Source: a virus
IMG/VR virus record: IMGVR_UViG_3300025769_000185
Span: 1-50,267 of that record
Length of the DNA: 50,267 bases
Direction: 5' to 3' (one strand)
Shown: positions 23,822 to 33,403 of the stretch, piece by piece
Position numbering within the stretch: position 1 is the stretch's first letter
Layout of the letters: each line of letters begins with the position of its first letter
Position numbers and translations under genes: made by a program
Notes under the pieces: model-generated
Told to the model about the DNA's origin: nothing
Database searches by the model: none
Seen by the model: the letters and a program-made list of their open reading frames with translations, nothing else

Positions 23822-25030
23822 ATGACTGATCCAGTAGTAGACCCCAATAGCCCTGTAGGGCAATCATCCGGCAGTACGCAGGGATTGTCCGAGTTTGCTG
23901 GCCCATATGTCACCGAAATGCTTGGTAAAGCACAAGCACTTGCTGATACACCTTATCAAGCCTACGGTGGCCCACTTACTGCTGGCGCTAGCGATCTACA
24001 AACACAGGCTTTCGCGGGCTATGCAGGATTAGATCCCAGCCAGCAAACTGGCATAGCTTCTTTCGATGGTGACATGACCGCTGGTGGTACGTTTGGTTTT
24101 GGTAGTGCCGCAGGGCAAGGTTACGAAGCAGGGTATACACCCGGTTCTTATGATCTGTCTGATATGCAGCAAGGTGCGTTCCAAAACACATACGACCCTA
24201 CATCATTTACAGCGAGCACTGCACAGCAGTACATGAACCCCTACCTGCAAGCTGCATTAGATCCACAACTACGTGAGGCACGCCGCCAAGCGGACATTAG
24301 CCGTGTAGCTGATGCGGGAAGGTTGACCCGTGCCGGTGCTTTTGGCGGCTCACGCCAAGCAATTATGGAAGCAGAGGGTGGTCGTAATTTAAGTCAACAA
24401 CTTGCCGATATTACCGGCAGGGGTTACTCCGAGGCTTTTGGGCAAGCACAACAGCAGTTCAATACCGAGCAGCAACGTGCAATGGCTAACCGCGATGCGC
24501 TCATGGCGCAGTTCAATGAAGAAGAACGTATGCGCCAGCGTATCGCTGAAGTCGGCGTAGACCAGTTTAATAGAGAAGAAGAAGCGCGAAGACAAGCGGA
24601 AGATGCTCGTCGTGGGCAGTTCAATATAGAAGCTGGGCGACTCTCCGAGTTCGATGAACGCCGTAGATTACAGGCAAACGAAGAAGCCCGACGAGAGATA
24701 CAACGCCAAGAGCGAGAACGTGAACAGTTCAACGAAGAAGAACGCCGCAGAATCGCAGCAGAAGAAGCAGACCGTCGATACGGTTTAAGCGCACTGCGTG
24801 ATATGAGCACTGCTGGGGCCACTCAACGGGGTATTGAGCAAGAAGGTATTACAGCCGATTATTTGCAGTACCAGCAAGAACAACAATACCCGTACGAACA
24901 GTTACAGTTTATGCAGTCTATGCTGCAAGGCTTACCAATCACTGCCACATCTCGTCAGTTTGTTGAACCCGGAGGGTTTCAAGAACTATCTGGTGGTTTA
25001 GCAGGGCTTCTCGCACTACTACAATCGTAA
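23822..25030 (+). CDS. coiled-coil internal virion protein (402 aa)
   Basis: Residues about 1-115 are Gly/Ala/Gln-rich and extended. Residues about 137-215 contain a conserved core (YMNPYLQAALDPQLREARRQ, then ADAGRLTRAGAFGGSRQAIM) seen, as I recall, in internal virion proteins of marine podoviruses. Residues about 215-320 form a long, highly charged coiled coil with repeated QFNxE motifs (QFNTEQQ, QFNEEER, QFNREEE, QFNIEAG, QFNEEER). The C-terminus is hydrophobic (GGLAGLLALLQS). No catalytic motif. Probably one of the proteins ejected with, or lining the path of, the DNA. Confidence 0.65.
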   Translation: MTDPVVDPNSPVGQSSGSTQGLSEFAGPYVTEMLGKAQALADTPYQAYGGPLTAGASDLQTQAFAGYAGLDPSQQTGIASFDGDMTAGGTFGFGSAAGQGYEAGYTPGSYDLSDMQQGAFQNTYDPTSFTASTAQQYMNPYLQAALDPQLREARRQADISRVADAGRLTRAGAFGGSRQAIMEAEGGRNLSQQLADITGRGYSEAFGQAQQQFNTEQQRAMANRDALMAQFNEEERMRQRIAEVGVDQFNREEEARRQAEDARRGQFNIEAGRLSEFDERRRLQANEEARREIQRQEREREQFNEEERRRIAAEEADRRYGLSALRDMSTAGATQRGIEQEGITADYLQYQQEQQYPYEQLQFMQSMLQGLPITATSRQFVEPGGFQELSGGLAGLLALLQS

Positions 25031-25053
25031 ACTGCTTAGAGCGGTACTTAATT

Positions 25054-26883
25054 ATGTTGAACAATCCCATTAGTCAGATTGAACGTACAAAAGACGCCTA
25101 TGTAGGTAACATGCAAGGGCTTCAGAAACGTGCCAATGTCACCAAAGAACTGGTCGATTTGATTGCCATGCAGCAGCTCAAGAAAGATCTTGATGCAGTA
25201 AAGCGCAACCAAGCTATGCAAGCGCAAGGTAACCCCGCAACTATCAAAGACCAAATGCAACAAGGTCTTATGGGTGAGTATCGCCAACAAGCTGCCAAAG
25301 AGATGGGTGTAGGTTTAAGTGAAGCAAGCACCATAGCTCGCGCACAACAGGGTATGCCTCAAGGTGGCCCACAACAGCAAATGGGGCAACGTCCCCAGAT
25401 GCCACAAGGTATGCCACGAGCTGGCGCACAGCAAATGGCGCAGGGCGTTATGAGCCAAGCACAGCCAGTCAAGTTAGCTGGTGGCGGTATTGTTGCATTT
25501 GATAATGGGTCAGAAGGTAAAGGGCCGGTAGAAGTACCTGAAGGGTTAAGCACAGACGCGCTAGCTGATTTCCTACGAAGCACCATCCAAGGGAAAGGAC
25601 TTTCCGCTATGGAGCAGGGCAGAGAGTTCAAACGCTTGATGGCAGAACAAGGCTTCGACCCGTTAGGTAGGCCAATTATTGAAGAAGAACCAGTTTCAAA
25701 AGGTACGGTACGTAGAAGGGCAAGAGCGCCAATACCTGCGGAAGAACCCGAACAAGGGGGATTAGCTAGCATAGCATCTGCTACTGCCCCAACACGAGGT
25801 ACGACTGTTACCCGCCCAGCCGAACTAACAAATGAACAGTACGCGGAGCAACAAAGAAGGGGCACAGCAGGGATCATTGACGCAGCTAATAGGCGTAAAA
25901 AAGAAGAGTATGAATCTAGCCTACAAGGGCAGTTAGACGCAGTAAAAAGTAGCGGCATAATGTCCGGTGTAACTCCTTACCAGCTAGGCCAAGAACAACG
26001 AATCCAAGCGGAAGCAGAGCTAGCATTAGACCCTGACAAGAAAGGACTTGCTGCGATAGAACGCATAAGAGGTCTGTCGAAAATGAGCGACAACGAAAAG
26101 CTGCTCAGGGATATGCAGGCTCGCGTACAAGCAACTTACGACGAAACTGCTCCGTCTCGTAGGGACAGGCTCATAGATTTACTTACCGCTGGCGGTAGAG
26201 GTGGTATTACTGGTGTAGGCATACGCGACAAACAATTGCGTGACGCTGCTACAGAGCGCCGTAGGCAGCTAGATAAAGATATTATGGGTATCCAAGCAAC
26301 TACCGTAGAGCTAAACCGTAACTTCGGTGCCGATGCTGCGAAAGCGTACGCCGATGCAGAAGCCAATGTAATTGCACAGAAGCAAAACGCCCGCAGCTTC
26401 CTACAGAACGCTGAACAAGCAGAAGTAGCAAGTGTGATGGATAAAGCACGCTTGACGATGGAAGAGCAGAGGAACGTGCGCCAGTTGTTTAGTGAACAGG
26501 AACGTAATCGACTGTTAGCAGAACAAATAACCGCTACTAATGCGCGAGCGTTAGGTGGGGACATCGCTACTGCACTAGCTAAACTCGTAACATCGCGTGC
26601 TGAAATCGCGGAGAGCGTAAGACTAAGTCCAAGATACGCAGAGCTTGACTCGCTAGACCCAACAGATTCTGGTGACGCACGTAAGATAGAGCTGCTAGAA
26701 GGGCAACTAGCCTCCGAAGTAGCGGCGTTAGCAGCCGATATAGATGATATGGCTGATAATTTACGGGCGCGGCAGCGTAAGCTAGATCAAGCGCAACAAG
26801 CGCAGACGGAGCGATTAACTCCTTCTGAGCAAGTCGCATTTTCCGCTGAAAGTCAGGACGCTATAGCACGCGCTGGGGGCTAA
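25054..26883 (+). CDS. large helical internal/ejection virion protein (609 aa)
   Basis: The N-terminal 90 residues are helical. Residues about 90-140 are Gln/Gly/Met/Pro-rich (GPQQQMGQRPQMPQGM). A Gly-rich motif 'KLAGGGIVAFDNGSEG' follows (about 145-160), then a long Ala/Arg/Glu helical region (about 210-600) with coiled-coil character. There is no signal peptide or enzyme motif. The N-terminal helical/Gln part followed by 'LAGGGIVAFDNG' is a recurring arrangement in environmental podoviruses. It sits immediately before the 2062-aa protein and is probably part of the same ejection machinery. It has no strong ribosome site within the 23-nt gap upstream. Confidence 0.65.
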   Translation: MLNNPISQIERTKDAYVGNMQGLQKRANVTKELVDLIAMQQLKKDLDAVKRNQAMQAQGNPATIKDQMQQGLMGEYRQQAAKEMGVGLSEASTIARAQQGMPQGGPQQQMGQRPQMPQGMPRAGAQQMAQGVMSQAQPVKLAGGGIVAFDNGSEGKGPVEVPEGLSTDALADFLRSTIQGKGLSAMEQGREFKRLMAEQGFDPLGRPIIEEEPVSKGTVRRRARAPIPAEEPEQGGLASIASATAPTRGTTVTRPAELTNEQYAEQQRRGTAGIIDAANRRKKEEYESSLQGQLDAVKSSGIMSGVTPYQLGQEQRIQAEAELALDPDKKGLAAIERIRGLSKMSDNEKLLRDMQARVQATYDETAPSRRDRLIDLLTAGGRGGITGVGIRDKQLRDAATERRRQLDKDIMGIQATTVELNRNFGADAAKAYADAEANVIAQKQNARSFLQNAEQAEVASVMDKARLTMEEQRNVRQLFSEQERNRLLAEQITATNARALGGDIATALAKLVTSRAEIAESVRLSPRYAELDSLDPTDSGDARKIELLEGQLASEVAALAADIDDMADNLRARQRKLDQAQQAQTERLTPSEQVAFSAESQDAIARAGG

Positions 26884-26887
26884 TTAG

Positions 26888-29800
26888 ATGGCGACAGTAG
26901 CGCAGGCTAGAAAAGCCATAGAGGTGTTAGAAGCTCGCGGCGATATAGCCGGAGCCGCTGCTATCCGAAGAGATTTGAGTGCCGCTGGACTGTCTGCTAG
27001 CGCCACGGACTTTGAAGCGCAGGTTGCCGCAGAACGTCAGCAAAGACTTGAGCAAGAAGAGCGCCGACGCCAAGAAGACTTAGAACGTCGCATCGAACTG
27101 GCTGAACTCGAACGCGGGTCGCTTGCTAGGGGCTTAGACATTGGCACTGACATCGTGGCGCAAGCCACAGGCTCTGCCCTTGAAGGTACTGGTAAGTTGT
27201 TTGGTCTAGCAGGGCTTGAGCAGTACGGTGCTGAAGTTGCCCTTGAGAACGAAGCGGACGCACAGCGCAAAGCACGGTTCCAAACCAGATTCGATGATAT
27301 TGGCGGTATCGGAGACTTCGGATCTTATCTTGGTGGTATTGCCGCAGAAAGCGCCCCACAGATGGGGGCAACCCTTGCTGGTGGTGCAACAGGCGCGAAG
27401 ATTGGTGCGGCCCTTGGCCCAGTGGGTGCGGGCATTGGCGCATTGGTAGGCGGTGCAGCCGCCAGCTTACCATTCTTCTACGGTATGAACCGCGAGCGGC
27501 AAAAAGAAGCCATAGATCAAGGGCTAAGAACTGAAGTAGACGAAGGCGCAGCAGCGTTAACGGCTATCCCACAAGCCACGCTTGACGCCATCCTTGGGCG
27601 TTTGTTCGTCGGTAAGCTCGGCCTTACTAACCGCGCAGTAGGTGGCGGCGGTATATTTACCCGTGGCGTTAAAGGGACTGCGGCTGGTGCCATAATAGAA
27701 GCACCTACAGAACTGGGGCAGCAAGTCCTAGAACGCGCACAAGCTGGGCTACCTTTAACCAGCGAAGACGCTATTGCAGAGTACCGTGAAGCAGCTATAG
27801 CTGGTGGCTTGTTAGGTGGTTCTATACGAGGTGCCGCTACCGTAGCTGGTGGTGACGTTGCTGCTAGAGAAGACGCGCAGAAGGCTAAAGAAGAAAGAGA
27901 CGCTGCCGCCAGACGCGCCGAAATAGAAGCCACACTAGCCGAAGAGACCGCCGTTGAAGCAGAGGCAGCAGAACGGCAGGCAGAAGTAGAACGCCGCATA
28001 CGTGGAGGCGAACCCCAACCTGATACCGTTGCAAGGCCCGCACCTCCTGCCGTAGAGGCCACGACGGAAGAAACAACAGAAGAAACAATAGAGGAAGGCG
28101 CACTTCCTGTCGTAGATGACGAAGCAAAAGCTGCCGCCGACGTTGTGTCTAAAACCGTAATCAAGCGCGAGGGTAAGCCGACTGAGACAACCACGCAGAC
28201 GCGGAAAGAGTTTGAAGCCGCTGTTGATGAAGCTCAACAAAAGGCCGACGCCGCCCCAACCGTCCTAACCGCAAAGTTCTTTGACGACATAGGATTCGGT
28301 AAAACAGCGAAGATACGTAAAGAACTTACAGGCAAAGACCTTACAGACTCCGCTACCCGGGACTCTCTAAGAAGAGCCGCCGCCGAGACTCGCAGCAAAA
28401 AGAAGCTAGAAATACAGGCTAATCTGGAAGAGGCATTCAAGGAACAAGAGGTAGTAGATGACCAGCAACGTAATATATCTGCCAGTGCCGAAGGAAAACC
28501 TTTCGCAACAAGAAGTGGAACAGGCGATGCAGTTAATCTATCAAGCGTGGAAGTCGATGCAGAACGTACGGATACCGTGGAGTCTGGCCCATCTGTCGGA
28601 GGAGCAGTGGCAGATGCTAGAGGAGGCACTGGACGATTTACTACTGGAGCAGATGGACAGCCAGATACACTAACGCCAACCCGTGAGTTTACCGAAATTA
28701 AGGTTTTACTGGAAAAAGATAACAGAACTCCAGAAGAAGAAGCTAGGTTCGTAGAACTGGTGGACGAGGCTAGAGCAGACTTTGCGCGGCGTCAAAAGCC
28801 AACCGAAGATACGCGAGAAGCAAGTTTAGAGCTTGAAGAAGGGGCAGTTACAGAAGAGCAGGCAGCGATAAACGCGGAGACAGAGGCAGAAGCCGCAGAG
28901 CTTACCGAAGCTATAGAAAATCTACAGCGGGCAAACGCAGTGTTAAAAGGGGGTGAACGTCCAGCCGCAAAGCCTGTACAGATAGCCACGTCGATAGCCG
29001 ATCCCGACAACGTAAGGACGCAAGAGATACGCCAGTTCCATGCGGACAGAGTGGCAGAGGCAAAAGAATTTGGTGAAAAGCCCCCTACATTATCGCAGTC
29101 AAGGGACGAGTTTACGGTACAGGAAGGCTTAGACCCTAATGTACGTAGAGTAGAAGGTACACGTTACTCTGCCGTAGGTGACGCGGATTTTGAAATAAAT
29201 GAAGACGTTGTTGCAGGTAGGTTAACAGAGCAGGGAGTTACAACCGAATCTGACAGGCTATTAAGGGAGACAAAGGGCGGCACTCTGATTGATGCCGTCA
29301 AGAACGTAGCGCGTAATGCTAACAACCCGTTTGAACGGTTAATAGCGACTAATGTATCCAAGCTGATGCAGCGCATGATGGATGCAGGCTACAAATTTGA
29401 ATATGAAATAGAAGAACTATCTTTTAATAGCATAAGGGGTGGCACACGGGGTTATATGGAACCCGAACGAGGCCCACTTAAAGTTGTTCTACGGCGTACA
29501 AAAGACCCTTTGGCCCTACACAATGGGCTTACTCATAAAACATTACTTCACGAAGCTATACATGCAGTTACAGCGCCTTTGCTAGCAAGCGGAAACCTAC
29601 GTTCTTTTCCTGAAGGCACCAAGCTAAAGAACGACGTTAACGATCTGCGTGATCTGTTCAGCGGAGTCATACGTTATTTTAACAAACGTATAACTGACGT
29701 TAAGGCAGGGGTAATGCCTGAAACGGATCTACTGGCAGTAGAGAGACGATTCTACTTCAGAGAAAGGAACACACTAGCTAACCCCGACGAAATGCTTGCG

Positions 29801-32800
29801 TGGGCACTTACAGACCGAGAAGTGCAAGAGTTCATGGACACTGTTCCATACGACACGCGAACTGGAGATATAGGCACTGAAGGCAAAGGCACGATAACGC
29901 TGTGGGAAGCCCTCGTAAACGCACTACGTAAGCTGCTAAACCTGCCACCTAAAGACAACACCGCCCTGAACGAACTGCTGCGCGTGCAGAATAACTTACT
30001 TGCACCTGACACGGCGGACATAGGAACAGCGGGTAGGCTGTATGGAGCGTTACCTAAATTTTCTTCTAAGGTTGACGACAACCCCGCTCTGGTCAGTAGG
30101 CCAGAAAAAATGGCGTCTGAGATCTTAAATGGTGGTCTGAAAAGTGTACCCATACTGGATTCCAAGGGCGTACAACGGGTTCGGGACGTTGTTTCTGACG
30201 CTTCTTTACCGGAAAAAGCTAAATCGTTTGTGCTGGGTATTCTTAGTCTCAACGGCCTAGAAATGGTCGCTAAGAAATACATACCTAAGATCGGCAAGGT
30301 CAGGGATCTAGTGCTGAAAGAAGGCGGACGGCTACAGGAACTCAAACGTCCTGTGGATGCAACGATTAGCAAGATCTCTGCTTTCGCCAAAAACAACAAA
30401 GAGAAGGTAGACATACTCAACAGGCTCATGCCGTACAGCTCTCTAATCGGCGTAGACCCGTCCAAGAACAGGAAGACGTACGAGGAAGACGCTGACAAGT
30501 TAGCTGAATACGATGCCATGCACGCCAAGGATGGCGACTGGACTGCATTGGGGGAAGACGGGCAGAGAATCTATAAGGTTGTCCGCAACACGTACAAAAA
30601 ACTGTACGACGAGATAGCTAATGTAATAAAGATACGTCTGGAAGCTACAGACCTAGACCCAAAGAAACGTAAGAACGTATACGACGAACTGATTAACAAG
30701 TTATACAAAAACGTAACGATTGACCCATACTTCCCCCTTATACGCGAAGGTAAGTATCGCCTGCAATACAACGCTACTGATCCGAAGACAGGGCAAGCAG
30801 AGTTTTTTACAGAATCGTTTGAAACCAAACGTGAACGCCGAGAAGCTATAGAAGAACTAAATGCTATGGCGGGCGAGATACAACTGACTAACGTGCTCTC
30901 GTTTGAAGGGACGGAAAAAGTAAACTACAGCAACGCCCCTGCTGGGTCTTTTGTTAACAATGTGCTTGGCGTGTTGAGTGCAAACGACGTAAAGCCGAAC
31001 GTACAAGACGAGATCATAAAACTGTTTCTGGACACATTGCCAGAACGCTCGTTTGCACAGTCGTTTAGACGACGCGAAGGCTTCCGTGGCTTCATAGGTG
31101 ACCCCGCAAATCTTCGGGAAGCTAAGTACCCCAATCACGATATGGTGCGGGCACTGCGAATACGAACCGCATCTGTAACACGGCAGATTGTGCGTATGGA
31201 ATTCGGCGCAGAGCTGCAAAAGGTTCAAGAAGAACTTAACGAAGACTTCAAGGCGTACAATAACAACCCGAACGTATCAGAAAACGACAAGCAAGCCGCT
31301 GCTCAGTACCTAGCAGAAGTCGAGAAACGTATAGCCTTTGCTAAGAACCCCGACGTAGAAGACTGGGCCAAGAACCTGACTACGTTCGGCTTTGCTATGA
31401 CGCTAGGTGTTAACCTGTCATCCGTGCTAGTCAACTTCTCTCAAATACCTATGGTCATAGCGCCGCACTTAGCCAGCACTAGGGGCGACGACGGTGAATA
31501 CTTCGGCTACAGCGATACGCTCAGTGCTATGGGTGAAGCGGTAAGGCTATTCAAAAACGCGGGTAGGAGCGATGAGAACATCAAATACCTGCCGTTTATC
31601 AAGCAACGTGAAGCTCCAGTAGAAGCGGTTGGGCCAGATGGTACAGAGCAGGTCATGGTTCCTTCTGCCCCATCTATAGATAACTATGACTACAACGCTG
31701 AAGGTATACCACCAGAAGTCAAAGAGTTTGAGATGCTGGCTAAGGTGGCAGAAGAGACAGGTCAGCTAAACAGATCCATCATGTATGACACGTTGGATAT
31801 GGAAGAGATTGACAGCATACGAGGAAAGATCGGGGCGGTCTCCGGGTTCATGTTCCATCATGGCGAACGTATGACACGTCAGGTAGCTCTTGCTGCGGCG
31901 TACCGCCTAAAAGTGGACTCCATGAAGCGTGCCAAAAACAACTTGTCCAAGGCAGATTTCAAGGCTCTGTCTGCTGAAGAGAAAGCTAACCTCAAGTTGA
32001 GCGAAGCCGAGTACCGCGAAGCCGCTGAGTTTGCTGTCTATGAGGTGGAACTTACTAACGGCGGTACCGCTGCCGCTTCTGCACCGAGACTTGCTCAAAA
32101 AGGAATAGGTAAGGTTGCGTTTCTGTACAAGCGATACGGCGTGCAGATGATGGAGCTTTTGTACAAGCTAGGTGCGGAGTCAATCAAAGGCACACCAGCG
32201 GAAAAAGCACAAGCCCGTAGACAAATGGCAGGTGTGTTCGGCGGTGCGGCGTTGGTTGCTGGTGCACAAGGTCTGCCAATGTATGGCGTGGCTGCTATGG
32301 TGTACGACATGTTCAAGGGCGACGAAGACGAAGATCTTGATACTGTAGTTCGTAAGACGATAGGAGAAGAGCTTTTCGGAGGTATGGGTAACGCTGTACT
32401 AGGTGTAGACGTTGCGAGTCGTATGGGTCTGTCTGACCTAGTATTCCGAGACCGACTCATCGAAAAAGATCAGCCATTCTTATTTGACCTAATAGAAGTC
32501 CTTGGTGGCCCCGTAGTCGGTGTATCAATGCAGATGGAGCGGGGGTATGACAAAGCAATAAACCAAGGCGAGCTTATGAGGGGCGTGGAAGCTCTGTCTC
32601 CTGCTGCGCTACGCAATGTCTTGAAAACCTACCGATTCTACGAAGACGGTGCTAAAACCCAACGTGGCGACACCATCGTAGATGACATATCCGCGCCTCT
32701 ACTTGTCATGCAGTTCTTAGGCTTTGCCCCAGCAGAATACACCAGACAACTGGCGCAGAATGCTCAACTCAAGAAAATATCTGGTGCGGCTGCTAGGCAG

Positions 32801-33076
32801 CGTACTAAGTTGTTACGTAGGTACTATGCAGCCGTAAGAAGTGGGGACACTTCTAAGGCACGAGGCATCCGCGAAGACATGAACGAGTTTAACCGTAAGT
32901 TCCCCAGTGTGCGGATTACGCCAGATACGATCAAACGGTCTATGGCCCAGCACATGAAAACGTCAAGAAAGATGCACTACGGCGTAACTATCGACCCAAG
33001 AATGATGAGAGACATGCGACAAAGCGCCGCCGAGTACGACGATACGCTGACAATATGGGACAACTTAGGGATGTAA
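26888..33076 (+). CDS. giant 2062-aa ejection/polyvalent protein with zincin motif
   Basis: The N-terminal helices (residues 1-80) resemble a short SHOCT-like start (ARKAIEVLEARGDIAGAAAI). A glycine-zipper hydrophobic region covers about residues 155-200 (GGATGAKIGAALGPVGAGIG). A long Glu/Ala-rich disordered section spans about 310-760. Then comes a zincin-like domain: H888-E-A-I-H892 (HExxH) with a plausible third ligand E968 (NPDEMLAWAL). The C-terminal thousand residues are helical and include a hydrophobic stretch (GGAALVAGAQGLPMYGVAAM). The plan matches large polyvalent or internal proteins ejected by podoviruses. Peptidase activity is inferred from the motif only. It is the last gene of the late arm. 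Confidence 0.75.
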   Translation: MATVAQARKAIEVLEARGDIAGAAAIRRDLSAAGLSASATDFEAQVAAERQQRLEQEERRRQEDLERRIELAELERGSLARGLDIGTDIVAQATGSALEGTGKLFGLAGLEQYGAEVALENEADAQRKARFQTRFDDIGGIGDFGSYLGGIAAESAPQMGATLAGGATGAKIGAALGPVGAGIGALVGGAAASLPFFYGMNRERQKEAIDQGLRTEVDEGAAALTAIPQATLDAILGRLFVGKLGLTNRAVGGGGIFTRGVKGTAAGAIIEAPTELGQQVLERAQAGLPLTSEDAIAEYREAAIAGGLLGGSIRGAATVAGGDVAAREDAQKAKEERDAAARRAEIEATLAEETAVEAEAAERQAEVERRIRGGEPQPDTVARPAPPAVEATTEETTEETIEEGALPVVDDEAKAAADVVSKTVIKREGKPTETTTQTRKEFEAAVDEAQQKADAAPTVLTAKFFDDIGFGKTAKIRKELTGKDLTDSATRDSLRRAAAETRSKKKLEIQANLEEAFKEQEVVDDQQRNISASAEGKPFATRSGTGDAVNLSSVEVDAERTDTVESGPSVGGAVADARGGTGRFTTGADGQPDTLTPTREFTEIKVLLEKDNRTPEEEARFVELVDEARADFARRQKPTEDTREASLELEEGAVTEEQAAINAETEAEAAELTEAIENLQRANAVLKGGERPAAKPVQIATSIADPDNVRTQEIRQFHADRVAEAKEFGEKPPTLSQSRDEFTVQEGLDPNVRRVEGTRYSAVGDADFEINEDVVAGRLTEQGVTTESDRLLRETKGGTLIDAVKNVARNANNPFERLIATNVSKLMQRMMDAGYKFEYEIEELSFNSIRGGTRGYMEPERGPLKVVLRRTKDPLALHNGLTHKTLLHEAIHAVTAPLLASGNLRSFPEGTKLKNDVNDLRDLFSGVIRYFNKRITDVKAGVMPETDLLAVERRFYFRERNTLANPDEMLAWALTDREVQEFMDTVPYDTRTGDIGTEGKGTITLWEALVNALRKLLNLPPKDNTALNELLRVQNNLLAPDTADIGTAGRLYGALPKFSSKVDDNPALVSRPEKMASEILNGGLKSVPILDSKGVQRVRDVVSDASLPEKAKSFVLGILSLNGLEMVAKKYIPKIGKVRDLVLKEGGRLQELKRPVDATISKISAFAKNNKEKVDILNRLMPYSSLIGVDPSKNRKTYEEDADKLAEYDAMHAKDGDWTALGEDGQRIYKVVRNTYKKLYDEIANVIKIRLEATDLDPKKRKNVYDELINKLYKNVTIDPYFPLIREGKYRLQYNATDPKTGQAEFFTESFETKRERREAIEELNAMAGEIQLTNVLSFEGTEKVNYSNAPAGSFVNNVLGVLSANDVKPNVQDEIIKLFLDTLPERSFAQSFRRREGFRGFIGDPANLREAKYPNHDMVRALRIRTASVTRQIVRMEFGAELQKVQEELNEDFKAYNNNPNVSENDKQAAAQYLAEVEKRIAFAKNPDVEDWAKNLTTFGFAMTLGVNLSSVLVNFSQIPMVIAPHLASTRGDDGEYFGYSDTLSAMGEAVRLFKNAGRSDENIKYLPFIKQREAPVEAVGPDGTEQVMVPSAPSIDNYDYNAEGIPPEVKEFEMLAKVAEETGQLNRSIMYDTLDMEEIDSIRGKIGAVSGFMFHHGERMTRQVALAAAYRLKVDSMKRAKNNLSKADFKALSAEEKANLKLSEAEYREAAEFAVYEVELTNGGTAAASAPRLAQKGIGKVAFLYKRYGVQMMELLYKLGAESIKGTPAEKAQARRQMAGVFGGAALVAGAQGLPMYGVAAMVYDMFKGDEDEDLDTVVRKTIGEELFGGMGNAVLGVDVASRMGLSDLVFRDRLIEKDQPFLFDLIEVLGGPVVGVSMQMERGYDKAINQGELMRGVEALSPAALRNVLKTYRFYEDGAKTQRGDTIVDDISAPLLVMQFLGFAPAEYTRQLAQNAQLKKISGAAARQRTKLLRRYYAAVRSGDTSKARGIREDMNEFNRKFPSVRITPDTIKRSMAQHMKTSRKMHYGVTIDPRMMRDMRQSAAEYDDTLTIWDNLGM

Positions 33077-33080
33077 AAAA

Positions 33081-33118
33081 CCCCCTTACCGCAAGAAGGG
33101 GTATTTACGGTAAGGGGG
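33081..33118 (-). terminator. terminator between convergent late and early arms
   Basis: CCCCCTTACCG (33081-33091) and CGGTAAGGGGG (33108-33118) form a perfect 11-bp stem around a 16-nt loop. Read on the minus strand it is followed by six T (33080-33075), giving an intrinsic terminator for the early arm. The plus strand lacks a T-run, so it may only pause late transcripts. The T-run includes the last two bases of the stop codon of the 2062-aa gene. Confidence 0.8.
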
Positions 33119-33178
33119 GTAGGAAGGTGATAAGACCCATCAGCAGGAGACCAGACGACCTTATCAGGGCGGATCGTA

Positions 33179-33403
33179 TCACACCAATCTCCAGACGCGA
33201 ACCCCTAAAAAACGACCTTCTAGGACGCCCTTGGCCCGTATATCCCACCCCATTTCGTCCACGCAGATACGCTTAATCTGCGTTAGTGCCTTATCTGTGT
33301 CGATGCACGGCACGAATATCGAACTCCCTACCACCATAGCACCCCAGTCCACCACGATACGCACCCCGTCAGGGTTCAAGTCGTGCGTCTTGAGGGTCAT
33401 CAT
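33179..33403 (-). CDS. hypothetical protein (74 aa), last gene of early arm
   Basis: A small mixed alpha/beta protein (VRIVVDWGAMVVGSSIFVP; DKALTQIKRICVDEMGWDI; GRFLGVRVWRLV). It overlaps the 3' end of the Prim-Pol gene by 35 nt. A GTG just after the Prim-Pol stop could be a shorter alternative start. It is followed by the early-arm terminator. The ending 'LGVRVWRLV' and short size resemble small DNA-transaction accessory proteins of phages, but I do not recognise a family. Confidence 0.6.
   Translation of the reverse strand: MMTLKTHDLNPDGVRIVVDWGAMVVGSSIFVPCIDTDKALTQIKRICVDEMGWDIRAKGVLEGRFLGVRVWRLV

Noticed and set aside
26888-33076. many antisense frames of 60-260 codons opposite the 2062-aa gene
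   Set aside because: They follow the codon bias of the sense gene and none has a recognisable start, domain or neighbour.
33055-33276. 73-codon plus-strand frame after the 2062-aa gene
   Set aside because: It overlaps the end of that gene, covers the terminator hairpin and lies opposite the 74-aa minus-strand gene; its Arg/Pro-rich product looks non-coding.
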